The notes below the pieces were generated by a model, which saw nothing but the letters and a program-made list of their open reading frames with translations, was not told the DNA's origin and did not search any database. Below, piece after piece: positions 42,336 to 50,409 of a DNA stretch of 64,000 bases. The first letter of the stretch is position 1; each line of letters starts with the position of its first letter. A program made the position numbers and the translations under genes. Source of the stretch: CAYMEK01 sp964389305 (GTDB lineage Bacteria; Spirochaetota; Spirochaetia; SZUA-6; DRHE01). Where the stretch lies: assembly GCA_964389305.1 (NCBI GenBank), contig CAYMEK010000007.1:24381-88380 (forward strand). Reading direction: 5' to 3'.

Positions 42336-44551
42336 TGAAGCACTTTCTCTTCTATACGCGATTGGCTCTATACCTGATCATCCTGGCCCTGCCCTTCCTG
42401 CATCCGGCCATTGTGGTTCCTTATGACCGGGTGGGGCTGATATTCTGGTTTTTCCTGATTCCGGTCGAGATGCTGACGGCCTTCTACCTCTCTCCGCCCC
42501 GCTTCCGGCTGCGCACCTGGCTGATGTCCGGGGCGGCCCCAATTGCGATTTTCATCCTGGCCGTTTCCGGCTTCGAGCTCGTCTCGCTCCTGTACCTGCT
42601 GGGCGCGGCAGCCGCTTTCCTGCTGACCGTCCTGGTGTTCAAGACAGACGGCTTCGGCCGTCCCCTGGCCGTGCTCGAGCCGTTTCTGCTGGCCGTAGTG
42701 GCCTTCAGGATCCTGAGCTTTTCCCGGGCGTCCGAGGCCCTGGCCCGGCAGGCCAGCGGCATCACTCAGGCGATCCTGGTTCTCATTCCCCTGGCCTTTC
42801 TGCTGCACGGCCTGGTGCTCTATCTGAGCGCTTTTCATAGACCCGGAGCCCGCCGCGGTCTGCGCGAGGTGATGGTTTTCCTCATCGTCGCCGTTCCCCT
42901 GTTTCTCGTGTTTTCCTTCATCCTGCCTCCGGATTTCGTCAGCCACTCGATCGTGCTGAACCGCATCGATCGGGATATCAAGCCCCGACCCGTACCCCTG
43001 AATGAGCGGGGACCGGGCTGGCCGGGGGGAAATCTGCTCTCCGAAGACGGGCAGTGGAGGGGGATGCGAGAGGGGGAGGGAGAGTCCGATCAAGGCGAGA
43101 ACGGCCAAAACGGCAATGCCCTCGAGGGCATTCCCTCGGATCAGTGGGGCGAAGCGGGTCTGGAGCAGGGAGCGGAGAGCAAGCAGTACGCCGTGATGGT
43201 GGTAGCCAGTCCGGTCCAGCCGCTGTATGCTGCGGACGCCTATTTCGGAGACTTCGATCCCGAGGCGGGCTTCCTCCTGTCCCGCGATGAGCCGCTGAAC
43301 GAACTGACCTACCTGCGCTTCCTGGAGACCTGGACCGATCACGAATCGCCGGCGGACCGCTTGCGGCAGGAGGTCGAGATCGCCTACGTCTCTACGCTGC
43401 CGGAACGGTATCTGCCGTACAGACCCCGGAGTATCGAGCCGACGGTTCTCAAGCGGGAGTACAATCCCTTTCAGTACTCTTACCGGGCCGTGGCCGGCAT
43501 AAGCCGCTCCACCCCTCGGGATTGGAAAGCGATTCAGGGCTTGAGCCCCGAAGAACGGGCCGCCTTGAGTCCGTTCCTCCGCATTCCGCTGTCCGAGCCC
43601 CGCCGGCAGGCCTTCGCCTCCTATCTGGCCGAGGCGGTGGGCGAGGAAAGCGGCTACTACGGAAGGGTCGAAGCGATCCTGAAAAGCTTCGATGACTATC
43701 AGTATGATATAGGCTTCGACGACGACACCTCGGTAGCCAAGATGGAAAGCTTTCTATTTAAGAGCAAACGGGGCGACTGCACCGAGTTCTCCAACACGGT
43801 GGCAATCCTCCTGCGCCTGGCCGGGATCCCCTCTCGGGTGGTAACCGGTTACCTGGCCTCGCGGGAGCTGCAGAGCTTCGCGCATCTGCGCGGGCTTCTC
43901 ATGCTGCGCGAGGCGATTCCGGAGCTGCAGGAGTTTCCCTTCGGGGAGCTGTACCTGGTGACCACTGCTCAACGTCACTCCTGGGTCCAGGCTTACCTGC
44001 CATCCTACGGTTGGGTGGATTTCGAATCCACGGCCTACGCCCTGCCGCCGCCCCCGGGGCGCAATCCCAACTCGATGAACGTGGTAATTCCTCTGATCCA
44101 GGGGGAGGCTCCGAACCGCCGGGTCTTTCAGTTCCCCTGGCTGCTGGCCCTCCAGTTCCTCGCCGCCCTGGCCGTCCTGACCCTGGTGGGGATGTACGCC
44201 TTTCGCTTCGGCCGGGAGAGCTACCTGGGGCTGCTGGTCCGCCGGGAGAACCTGCGCGGTCTGAAGGCGTTGTACACCCTGCTGCTGATCAAGCTGTCCG
44301 CCCGGGGCTTCGAGGTGAAAAAACCCTATCTGACGCCGATGGAGTACGCCGGACAGCATCCCGAGCTGACCCGTTTCGCCGCTATCTACACCATGCTGCG
44401 CTACCGGGAGACGATGTCCGAGACCGAGCGCCTGCAGGCCTGGCAGGAGCTGCGGGCCAGCTATCGGGAAATCCTCGAGCGCAGCCTCCGCCCGGGATTC
44501 TGGCCGGCCTTGCAGCGGCTGTTCAGCCTCAAAGGCCTGCACTACTCGTGA
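42332..44551 (+). CDS. TgpA-like membrane transglutaminase
   Basis: 739 residues. Six to seven N-terminal membrane helices (residues about 10-230) precede an acidic linker. A periplasmic transglutaminase-like domain (about 430-590) has Cys in KRGDCTEFSNTVAILL, His in AQRHSWVQAYLPS and Asp in WVDFESTA. A last membrane helix (LLALQFLAALAVLTLVGMYAF) and a cytoplasmic tail with a DUF4129-like character follow. This is the TgpA layout and it belongs with MoxR and DUF58. The start ATGATG at 42332 overlaps the DUF58 stop; an upstream in-frame ATG inside DUF58 is less likely. The next gene's start overlaps its stop. Confidence 0.9.
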   Translation: MMKHFLFYTRLALYLIILALPFLHPAIVVPYDRVGLIFWFFLIPVEMLTAFYLSPPRFRLRTWLMSGAAPIAIFILAVSGFELVSLLYLLGAAAAFLLTVLVFKTDGFGRPLAVLEPFLLAVVAFRILSFSRASEALARQASGITQAILVLIPLAFLLHGLVLYLSAFHRPGARRGLREVMVFLIVAVPLFLVFSFILPPDFVSHSIVLNRIDRDIKPRPVPLNERGPGWPGGNLLSEDGQWRGMREGEGESDQGENGQNGNALEGIPSDQWGEAGLEQGAESKQYAVMVVASPVQPLYAADAYFGDFDPEAGFLLSRDEPLNELTYLRFLETWTDHESPADRLRQEVEIAYVSTLPERYLPYRPRSIEPTVLKREYNPFQYSYRAVAGISRSTPRDWKAIQGLSPEERAALSPFLRIPLSEPRRQAFASYLAEAVGEESGYYGRVEAILKSFDDYQYDIGFDDDTSVAKMESFLFKSKRGDCTEFSNTVAILLRLAGIPSRVVTGYLASRELQSFAHLRGLLMLREAIPELQEFPFGELYLVTTAQRHSWVQAYLPSYGWVDFESTAYALPPPPGRNPNSMNVVIPLIQGEAPNRRVFQFPWLLALQFLAALAVLTLVGMYAFRFGRESYLGLLVRRENLRGLKALYTLLLIKLSARGFEVKKPYLTPMEYAGQHPELTRFAAIYTMLRYRETMSETERLQAWQELRASYREILERSLRPGFWPALQRLFSLKGLHYS

Positions 44552-45819
44552 TGTCTTCGTTCAATCGCTCCCGCCTGGCGAAGACCGCTCTCGCCGCCGT
44601 GCTGATGGTGCTCGCTCTGACCTCCTGCCGGAAGCGCTCCGACTGGGTCATGTTCAGAGGACAGCAGGGCCGGGGCTTCACGGCCAATGCCCTGCGCCCT
44701 CCTCTGGCGGCCAAGTGGGAGCTGCGCCTGCAGATGGAGGCCGAGCCTACCTACGCCTTCAATAACCCGGTAGTGCTGGGAGATACGATTTACTTCGGCT
44801 CCACCGATGGGAACTTCTACGCCCTGGACATCGAGAGCGGCTATATGAACTGGGTCTTCAAGACCCGCGGGGCGATCAACTCCATTCCTTACGCCGACGA
44901 CCACAACGTCTACTTCGGCAACAACGTGGGCATGGTCTACGCCGTGTCCCAGAAGGAGGGCACGAAGGTCTGGTCGTTCCGTACCGATTCCACGGTCCAG
45001 TCCTCGATCGTGGGATACAAGGATTTCATCATTTTCTCCAGTGACGGCGGTACAGCCTATTTTCTCTCGCCCTCAGGCGAAGAGCGCTTCACCCTGCCCA
45101 ACCCGGTGTGGCACTACAACACCTTCCAGGTGTACGAGGACGTGCTGTACTTCGCTCCGGGCCCGCCAAGCCGCCCTCATGCCTTCGGCGCGTTCGACCT
45201 GAACGAGCGGGCCTATCTCTGGATCCTGGATACCTCGCTGTTCCAGGCCATCTGGTACTCCTTTCCGGCCCTGAGAGGGGAGCTGCTGTACTTCGCCACG
45301 GCCACCTACCGGGGGGAGCTGTGGAGCTTCGACTACTACGCCTTCAGGCGGAAGACCGGAGAGCTGGTGTGGAGGTATTCTGACTTCTCGGACTGGGGCG
45401 GCATGTTCGCCATAGACTCCCGGGAGATGTTCTCCCAGAAGATGAAGCTCCTCGACTACCTGGCGCCGGCGATCTGGAAGAACCTGGTCATCTATTCAAG
45501 CGGCGATACCGTCGTGCGGGCGTTCCAGGCCGGCAGCGGCACCCTGGCCTGGACCCGCAGCTTCGATTTGCCCACCTCCAGCGCCCCCACTGTAGCAGGG
45601 AACCGGGTCTACTTCGGGATCCTGGGCGATGAGGCTTACCAGGCCGGAGTTCCCGGAGGCCGCCCGCCCCGCCTGGTCTGTCTGTCGGCCAAGAACGGCC
45701 GCCTGCTCTGGGAGATGGAGCTGGAGGGCGCTCTGCTCAGTGCTCCGGTTATAGCCGGCAAGTGGATGGTCTTCGGCACGGACCGCAACTACTTCTACGT
45801 GCTCGAAGAGGTATACTGA
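44551..45819 (+). CDS. PQQ-like beta-propeller lipoprotein
   Basis: A 422-residue protein with a lipoprotein signal ending in the lipobox LTSC (Cys at about residue 26). The mature part is made of WD/PQQ-type beta-propeller repeats (DTIYFGSTDGNFYALDIESG, HNVYFGNNVGMVYAVSQKEG, NYFYVLEEVY), as in BamB and outer-membrane assembly or binding proteins. It overlaps the TgpA-like stop by one base (TGATG), so it belongs to the MoxR operon and is probably a periplasmic binding partner of that complex. It is probably not a true quinoprotein, since no dehydrogenase catalytic residues are evident. Confidence 0.85.
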   Translation: MSSFNRSRLAKTALAAVLMVLALTSCRKRSDWVMFRGQQGRGFTANALRPPLAAKWELRLQMEAEPTYAFNNPVVLGDTIYFGSTDGNFYALDIESGYMNWVFKTRGAINSIPYADDHNVYFGNNVGMVYAVSQKEGTKVWSFRTDSTVQSSIVGYKDFIIFSSDGGTAYFLSPSGEERFTLPNPVWHYNTFQVYEDVLYFAPGPPSRPHAFGAFDLNERAYLWILDTSLFQAIWYSFPALRGELLYFATATYRGELWSFDYYAFRRKTGELVWRYSDFSDWGGMFAIDSREMFSQKMKLLDYLAPAIWKNLVIYSSGDTVVRAFQAGSGTLAWTRSFDLPTSSAPTVAGNRVYFGILGDEAYQAGVPGGRPPRLVCLSAKNGRLLWEMELEGALLSAPVIAGKWMVFGTDRNYFYVLEEVY

Positions 45820-45867
45820 GCTCAGGCCCGGAGCTGTTTGTCTTTCAGGCTCGCTCGCTCCTAAAGA

Positions 45868-45889
45868 GCCGGCCGCCGAAAAAGCCGGC
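45868..45889. terminator. Hairpin between convergent genes (lipoprotein / cyclase homologue)
   Basis: GCCGGC at 45868-45873 and again at 45884-45889 are self-complementary and can form a 6-bp stem with a 10-base loop. On the minus strand the loop carries TTTTT. It lies between two converging stop codons and could act in both directions; the T-run is not on the 3' side, so the evidence is weak. Confidence 0.35.
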
Positions 45890-45895
45890 AAGCGA

Positions 45896-46819
45896 TTATC
45901 TGCGGGGCAGCACGGAATAGGCGGTCTTGCCCTCGAACACCTGCTTTCCGCCGAAAATGGTCTTCATCGCGTCTGGTAGCCGGGTATAGATGTCGCCGGT
46001 GATGCTCAAGACCCCCGGGTCGGTAGCCTGCTTTTCCAGGTGAGCGGCGTAGTTGATCACATCAGAAATGATCCTACCGGTGTCTTCTAAGAACTTCACC
46101 GGACCGAAGTCCATACCGATGCGCAGGCAGATCTCGTCCTTGAACGGCTTGTAGGGCTGGAGGTTGAACACCGGCATGGTATAGAGAATCTCCAGGGCGC
46201 AGCTCACAGCATCGGGGATGCTCTTCTCGCCCCTGAAGGCGAGAATTCCGCCGTCCCCGGCCCAGGACCAGATCCTGCCCTCGTACAGGTCGAGCTTGTT
46301 CTTCAGGAACCCCCAGAGCTGGTAGTAGACCTTCTCCATGGTGCCAGGCTTGTACTTGCGCACCAGCTCGCTGTTCTGGCAGATATCCACCGAGGCGATG
46401 ACCGTCGGATATTCCTTGCCGTTGCGCAGCGCTCCCCAGTTGAGCAGGCTCTGCCTGTCTACCTTGACATCGATGAGTTTGCGCTTGGCGTAGTCGAAGT
46501 ACACCCCGGTACGGGACAGCCGGTACAGGATGTTTTCCAGCCCTTCCAGACTGACGTTCCTGCCGTTCAGGGGTACGCCTTCCAGCTCGAAAGCGAAGGC
46601 AAAGAGCTCCTTGATCTTGTTTTTCTTCTCGCACTCCTGGACCAGGGTCTTGGCTGCGTTCAAGGGCGAGATGCTGACGCCCTTGTCTATGCCGGCGACG
46701 CAGTGCGTGCTGTACTCGTGGTCTTTAAAGATATAACCCCCGATGGCATCGATGTCCTTAAAGGTCAGGCTCTTACCCAGCATCTCGGTAAGATCTTTTA
46801 CCAGGGAGGTATCAAACAT
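45896..46819 (-). CDS. Divergent class III nucleotidyl cyclase homologue
   Basis: 307 residues. The C-terminal half has the class III cyclase fold: metal-binding Asp in ASVDICQNS and the second in WAGDGGILAF, then a RIGMDFGPVKF stretch. The canonical adenine-selecting Lys four residues before the second Asp is Ser, and the transition-state Arg (normally VNxAxRL) is His (INYAAHLE). It may therefore use another nucleotide, be weak, or be inactive. The N-terminal ~115 residues are helical and unrecognised. It is alone between the lipoprotein gene and nth; no effector gene of a Pycsar type is adjacent. Confidence 0.65.
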   Translation of the reverse strand: MFDTSLVKDLTEMLGKSLTFKDIDAIGGYIFKDHEYSTHCVAGIDKGVSISPLNAAKTLVQECEKKNKIKELFAFAFELEGVPLNGRNVSLEGLENILYRLSRTGVYFDYAKRKLIDVKVDRQSLLNWGALRNGKEYPTVIASVDICQNSELVRKYKPGTMEKVYYQLWGFLKNKLDLYEGRIWSWAGDGGILAFRGEKSIPDAVSCALEILYTMPVFNLQPYKPFKDEICLRIGMDFGPVKFLEDTGRIISDVINYAAHLEKQATDPGVLSITGDIYTRLPDAMKTIFGGKQVFEGKTAYSVLPRR

Positions 46820-46925
46820 GGTAAAATCCTAGCCGATGGAGGTTGCCCTGTCAACAGGACTGTTGAAACACAGCCGGGAGCCTCGGTAGCAGCCGGTGGA
46901 ACGGCGCCGCGGACCTGCCGGGCCT

Positions 46926-47591
46926 TCAATCGCCCCGCGAGCCCCCGGTCTTCTCCGGATAGGGGCACAGGCGGGCGATCTTGCACTCCGGGCAGCGGGG
47001 CTTGCGGGCGACGCAGATCCGGCGGCCGTGCTCGTTGACGGCCAGGGAAAAGCGGGTCCTGTTCTCTTCGGGCACGATCTCGGCCACGGCACGCTCGATC
47101 TTATCCGGGTTGGTCTCGTCGCTCAAGCCCAGGCGGCCGATCACCCGCTTGAAGTGGGTGTCCACGATGATCGCCGGCAGGCCAAAGCAGTTGCCGGCCA
47201 CCACGTTGGCGGTTTTGCGCCCCACCCCGGGAAGCTCGATCATCTGCTCGACGCTTTGCGGCAGCCTGCCTTCGAAGCGATCCCTGACCGCCCCGGCCAT
47301 GTTCAGCAGACTCCTGGCCTTGTTCCTGTAGAAACCGGTGCTCTTGATCATCCGTTCCAGCGTCTGCGGATCCGCGGCGGCCAGGCCGGCCGGGTCGGGA
47401 TAGCGGCGAAAAAGCTCCGGAGTGACCTTGTTGACCGCCTCGTCGGTGCACTGGGCAGCCAGTATAGTGGCGGTCAACAGCTCGAAGGGATTGCGGTAGT
47501 CAAGGTGCGGACGGGCTTCGGGGTATTCACGGTCCAGGATCCTGAAGATTTCAAGCGCCCGCTCTGGCCTTCCTTGCTTGGAAAAATCCAT
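46926..47591 (-). CDS. nth: Endonuclease III (DNA glycosylase/AP lyase)
   Basis: 221 residues, canonical Nth. The helix-hairpin-helix and catalytic Lys are in LPGVGRKTANVV, and the catalytic Asp in IIVDTHFKRV. The C-terminal 4Fe-4S cluster has the exact C-x6-C-x2-C-x5-C spacing (CVARKPRCPECKIARLC). It removes oxidised pyrimidines during base-excision repair. It is downstream of polB on the same strand with 175 bases between, so probably a separate unit. ATG at 47591 with GGAGGAGATCG upstream as ribosome-binding site. Confidence 0.95.
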   Translation of the reverse strand: MDFSKQGRPERALEIFRILDREYPEARPHLDYRNPFELLTATILAAQCTDEAVNKVTPELFRRYPDPAGLAAADPQTLERMIKSTGFYRNKARSLLNMAGAVRDRFEGRLPQSVEQMIELPGVGRKTANVVAGNCFGLPAIIVDTHFKRVIGRLGLSDETNPDKIERAVAEIVPEENRTRFSLAVNEHGRRICVARKPRCPECKIARLCPYPEKTGGSRGD

Positions 47592-47722
47592 CGATCTCCT
47601 CCAACGGCAAACAATTCAGGATATTATCGGGGCCCAATCAGGTCTTGCGGGCCATCAGCACCATCGCTTTCAGTGTAGCCGAAAACCGAAGGCAAATCAA
47701 AGCTCGACGCTGCGAAGCCGAA

Positions 47723-47768
47723 GCGCCGCAGCAGGCGGCGCAGTCACGCGACAGCCGTTCGAACGGCT
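47723..47768 (-). other. Hairpin-forming sequences downstream of polB
   Basis: AGCCGTTCGAACGGCT at 47753-47768 is a perfect 16-bp palindrome covering the first bases of the polB stop. Thirty bases further, GCGCCGC (47723-47729) and GCGGCGC (47735-47741) form a 7-bp stem. No T-run follows either, so an intrinsic terminator is not proved; they may shape the 3' end of the polB mRNA. Confidence 0.35.
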
Positions 47769-50274
47769 AAAACAGCCATAGCTGGCCGCCGTGTCCGAAC
47801 AGGGTGTCCAGGTCCGTTTTCAGCGCGTCGGTAAAGGCGGAGGCAATGGGCTTGAGCTGGTGCTCCACGTAGTGGGGGTAATCGATCGGGGCGCCCACCC
47901 TGCCCTCTGGCTGGGGACCCTCCCTGGTGACCAGGTAGCGAACCAGCCCTCGCCGCTCGGAGGGAGGCAGCAGGGAAGCGGCCTTCACGTGGGGAGGCGT
48001 ACTGCGGGTGTAGGCAGAGATCGGCTTGCGCAGCGCCTTGCGGTACACGAGCTTGCCGTCGAGGCGGCCGGCGTTCAGCTCCTCGATCACTTCCTTTATA
48101 TAGCTCTGAAAGTTCTGAAGCGGGGCCTTGAGAAACAGAAGCTCCAGAAGCCGGGTCTGGAACTCATGGGCCAGGTCGGTCCAGTCCCGGCGCACCGCCT
48201 CCATGCCCCGGATCTCGATCCTGCCCGCCAGACCGCCCTGCCCGGGCGCCGGAGGATCCCCGGCCAGCAAGCCGGCGTATCCCTTGGCCCTGCCCTTCTG
48301 GGTCCGCTCGTTTGAACCCCTTAAAGGAGGAAGAAAGAATCGACTGTATTTTTTTTCGAATCTCAGGGTGAGCCGGGGTCGAACCCGGTACTCCGCGGCC
48401 AGTCGCTGCTCCAGGGCCGCATTGACCAGGCGGCAAATCTGCTCCCCATCCTGAGTAACCGTCCGGTCTGCGGCGCTTGGCGCGGAACTGGAAGCGGCCG
48501 CCCGCCGGGGCACGGTAACGAACAGGGAATCGGTGTCGCCGTACAGAACCGTGTAGCCCCGTTCCTCCAGGAACGACCTGCACCAGCTCACGATGCGCTG
48601 CCCGAAGCTGGTGATGGCTCCGGCCAGCTCCGCGCCGGCGAAGCGGCATCCCCGTGCGCCCAGCACCCCGTAGAAGGAATTCATGATGATCTTGTAGACG
48701 AAGGAGGCTATCGAGTCCCCGCGGCTCTGGGCCTCGCTCCGACGGGTGAAGAAGCGGTCCAGCAGCTCGGGCAGGATGCCCGGTTCCCGCCTGAAGCGGG
48801 CCCCGTTGGGGGCCCGGATCGGATCTCGGCGCTGGCCGGCGCCGGTGCGCCTGGACGGCTTGCCCTCGTTATCCTCGCTTTCCAAAGGCAGGCGGCTCAC
48901 CGGGTCGATGTTGAAGGTACGGATAATCGACGGGTACAGGCTTTGAAAGTCGAAGACCAGCACCTCGTCGAACACTCCTGGCCGGGGGGTGAGAATGATG
49001 CCTCCGGGAGCGCCTTCCACAGGCAGGGAGTCGACCCCGAAGGTAGGGGCGACCAGGCCGCGCCGGTGGAGCGCCTCGGTATACAGGTGCTCGAAGGCGG
49101 GAATGCTGGTCCAGGCCAGGCCGGGAGCCACGCCGATAAGCAGGCAGCGCCTCAAGGTAAGCTCGAACAGCCCGGTGCGGGCAAAGATCTGGTGTACCAG
49201 GCGGGCGTCCTGCAGGCAGTAGGCGCAAAACTCCTCCGGGTTGTTCCGATACAGCCGCTCGATGGCCTGCAGCCGGCTTTCGCCTTCGACGAGCTCGATC
49301 CGCTTTCCGTAGCCGAGAATCGACTCGGCCACCGTCTCCAGGCTGTAGTCCTCGAAGGCCTCGGGCGAAGCCCGGACGATGCGCACTCCGTCCCATACCT
49401 GCCTTCCGGGAACGATCACCCGGCTCCCCCGGTTGCCGCTCTGCGGCAGGTAGACCGCCGGCTCTCGGGACCGTCCCAGCCGGAAGGGGATGCGGTGGCG
49501 CTCGAAACGCGCCGCCAGCACCGGAAAATCGAAATCCACCACGTTCCAGCCGGTCAATATATCCGGATCCAGCGCCGCCACCCGCTCGGCCAGGGCCAGG
49601 AGCAGGCTCTTCTCGTCGCTGAAGCACTCGATCCCCGGCGCGGCAAGCCGGGGGCCGAGGAACAGCACCTGTTCTTCCCGGCTCCCGCCGTCCGGGTTCC
49701 TGTAGGGATCCTGATGGGAGAGACCCACCGCCAGCACCGTCTGGGTGCTGATGTCGGTCTCTATGTCCAAAGAGAGCACGGACAGCCGGGGCAGCCAGCG
49801 GCCCGGTTCCAGCTCGGGGTCCAGGAACACTTTGCTCACCAGTCTGCCGGCCCGCCCCTCGCCGCGGATGCGCACCGGACCGTGGATCCGCCGCTCCAAC
49901 CGGTACTGGTCGGCCGCCCTGAGATCGGCCTCGTAGGTCCTGATTCCCGCGGCGCCGAGGGCATCCCTCAGCGCTCGCTTGAACTCAGGCGTCGCGCAGG
50001 AGGCCTGCAGACAGGGCTCGCCGTCCATGGTGCGCAAGCTTATATCCCGCAGCTCGACCCGGCCGTCCCCGCTGCCGCCGGCGGCCAGCGCCGCCTCCAC
50101 CCTCCTCAGCCCGGCGGCGTCGGATTCCCGAACGTAGAAATTAGGGCGGTAGCGGCTCTCCCGTACGGCAAAGGTGGAGCCGTCGGCCAGACGTCCGCTG
50201 AAGTACAGGAAGGTCCTTCCACCTTGGGAGCGGGCGTAGGAATGGACGATGAATCCCTCGACCCCGGTCGCCAT
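47767..50274 (-). CDS. polB: Family B DNA polymerase (DNA polymerase II)
   Basis: About 835 residues, with all motifs of a family B proofreading polymerase. Exo I SLDIETD, Exo II GWNVVDFDFPVL and Exo III YCLQDARL are intact. Polymerase motifs A (DFQSLYPSII), B (KIIMNSFYG) and C (YGDTDSLFV) are complete. The C-terminus ends in QLWLF, matching the QLxLF beta-clamp binding peptide at the end of E. coli Pol II. It is expected to act in damage tolerance and replication restart. The GTG at 50286 would add four residues; the ATG at 50274 is preferred. It diverges from murE. Confidence 0.93.
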   Translation of the reverse strand: MATGVEGFIVHSYARSQGGRTFLYFSGRLADGSTFAVRESRYRPNFYVRESDAAGLRRVEAALAAGGSGDGRVELRDISLRTMDGEPCLQASCATPEFKRALRDALGAAGIRTYEADLRAADQYRLERRIHGPVRIRGEGRAGRLVSKVFLDPELEPGRWLPRLSVLSLDIETDISTQTVLAVGLSHQDPYRNPDGGSREEQVLFLGPRLAAPGIECFSDEKSLLLALAERVAALDPDILTGWNVVDFDFPVLAARFERHRIPFRLGRSREPAVYLPQSGNRGSRVIVPGRQVWDGVRIVRASPEAFEDYSLETVAESILGYGKRIELVEGESRLQAIERLYRNNPEEFCAYCLQDARLVHQIFARTGLFELTLRRCLLIGVAPGLAWTSIPAFEHLYTEALHRRGLVAPTFGVDSLPVEGAPGGIILTPRPGVFDEVLVFDFQSLYPSIIRTFNIDPVSRLPLESEDNEGKPSRRTGAGQRRDPIRAPNGARFRREPGILPELLDRFFTRRSEAQSRGDSIASFVYKIIMNSFYGVLGARGCRFAGAELAGAITSFGQRIVSWCRSFLEERGYTVLYGDTDSLFVTVPRRAAASSSAPSAADRTVTQDGEQICRLVNAALEQRLAAEYRVRPRLTLRFEKKYSRFFLPPLRGSNERTQKGRAKGYAGLLAGDPPAPGQGGLAGRIEIRGMEAVRRDWTDLAHEFQTRLLELLFLKAPLQNFQSYIKEVIEELNAGRLDGKLVYRKALRKPISAYTRSTPPHVKAASLLPPSERRGLVRYLVTREGPQPEGRVGAPIDYPHYVEHQLKPIASAFTDALKTDLDTLFGHGGQLWLF

Positions 50275-50409
50275 GATCAGGCCCACTATACCACGGCTGA
50301 CGGGTGGGGAACAGCTCCAGCCTTTTCGCCGGTCGCAGGGAGCGGCAAGCGAGGCATAGTTGGGGACGAGGGTGGGTGAGGCTGCGCCCAGCGCGCCCCC
50401 GGGCTCCTA

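Noticed and set aside
45896..46819. Pycsar-type antiphage cyclase
   Set aside because: No effector gene (TIR, transmembrane or other) is adjacent; neighbours are a lipoprotein gene and nth.
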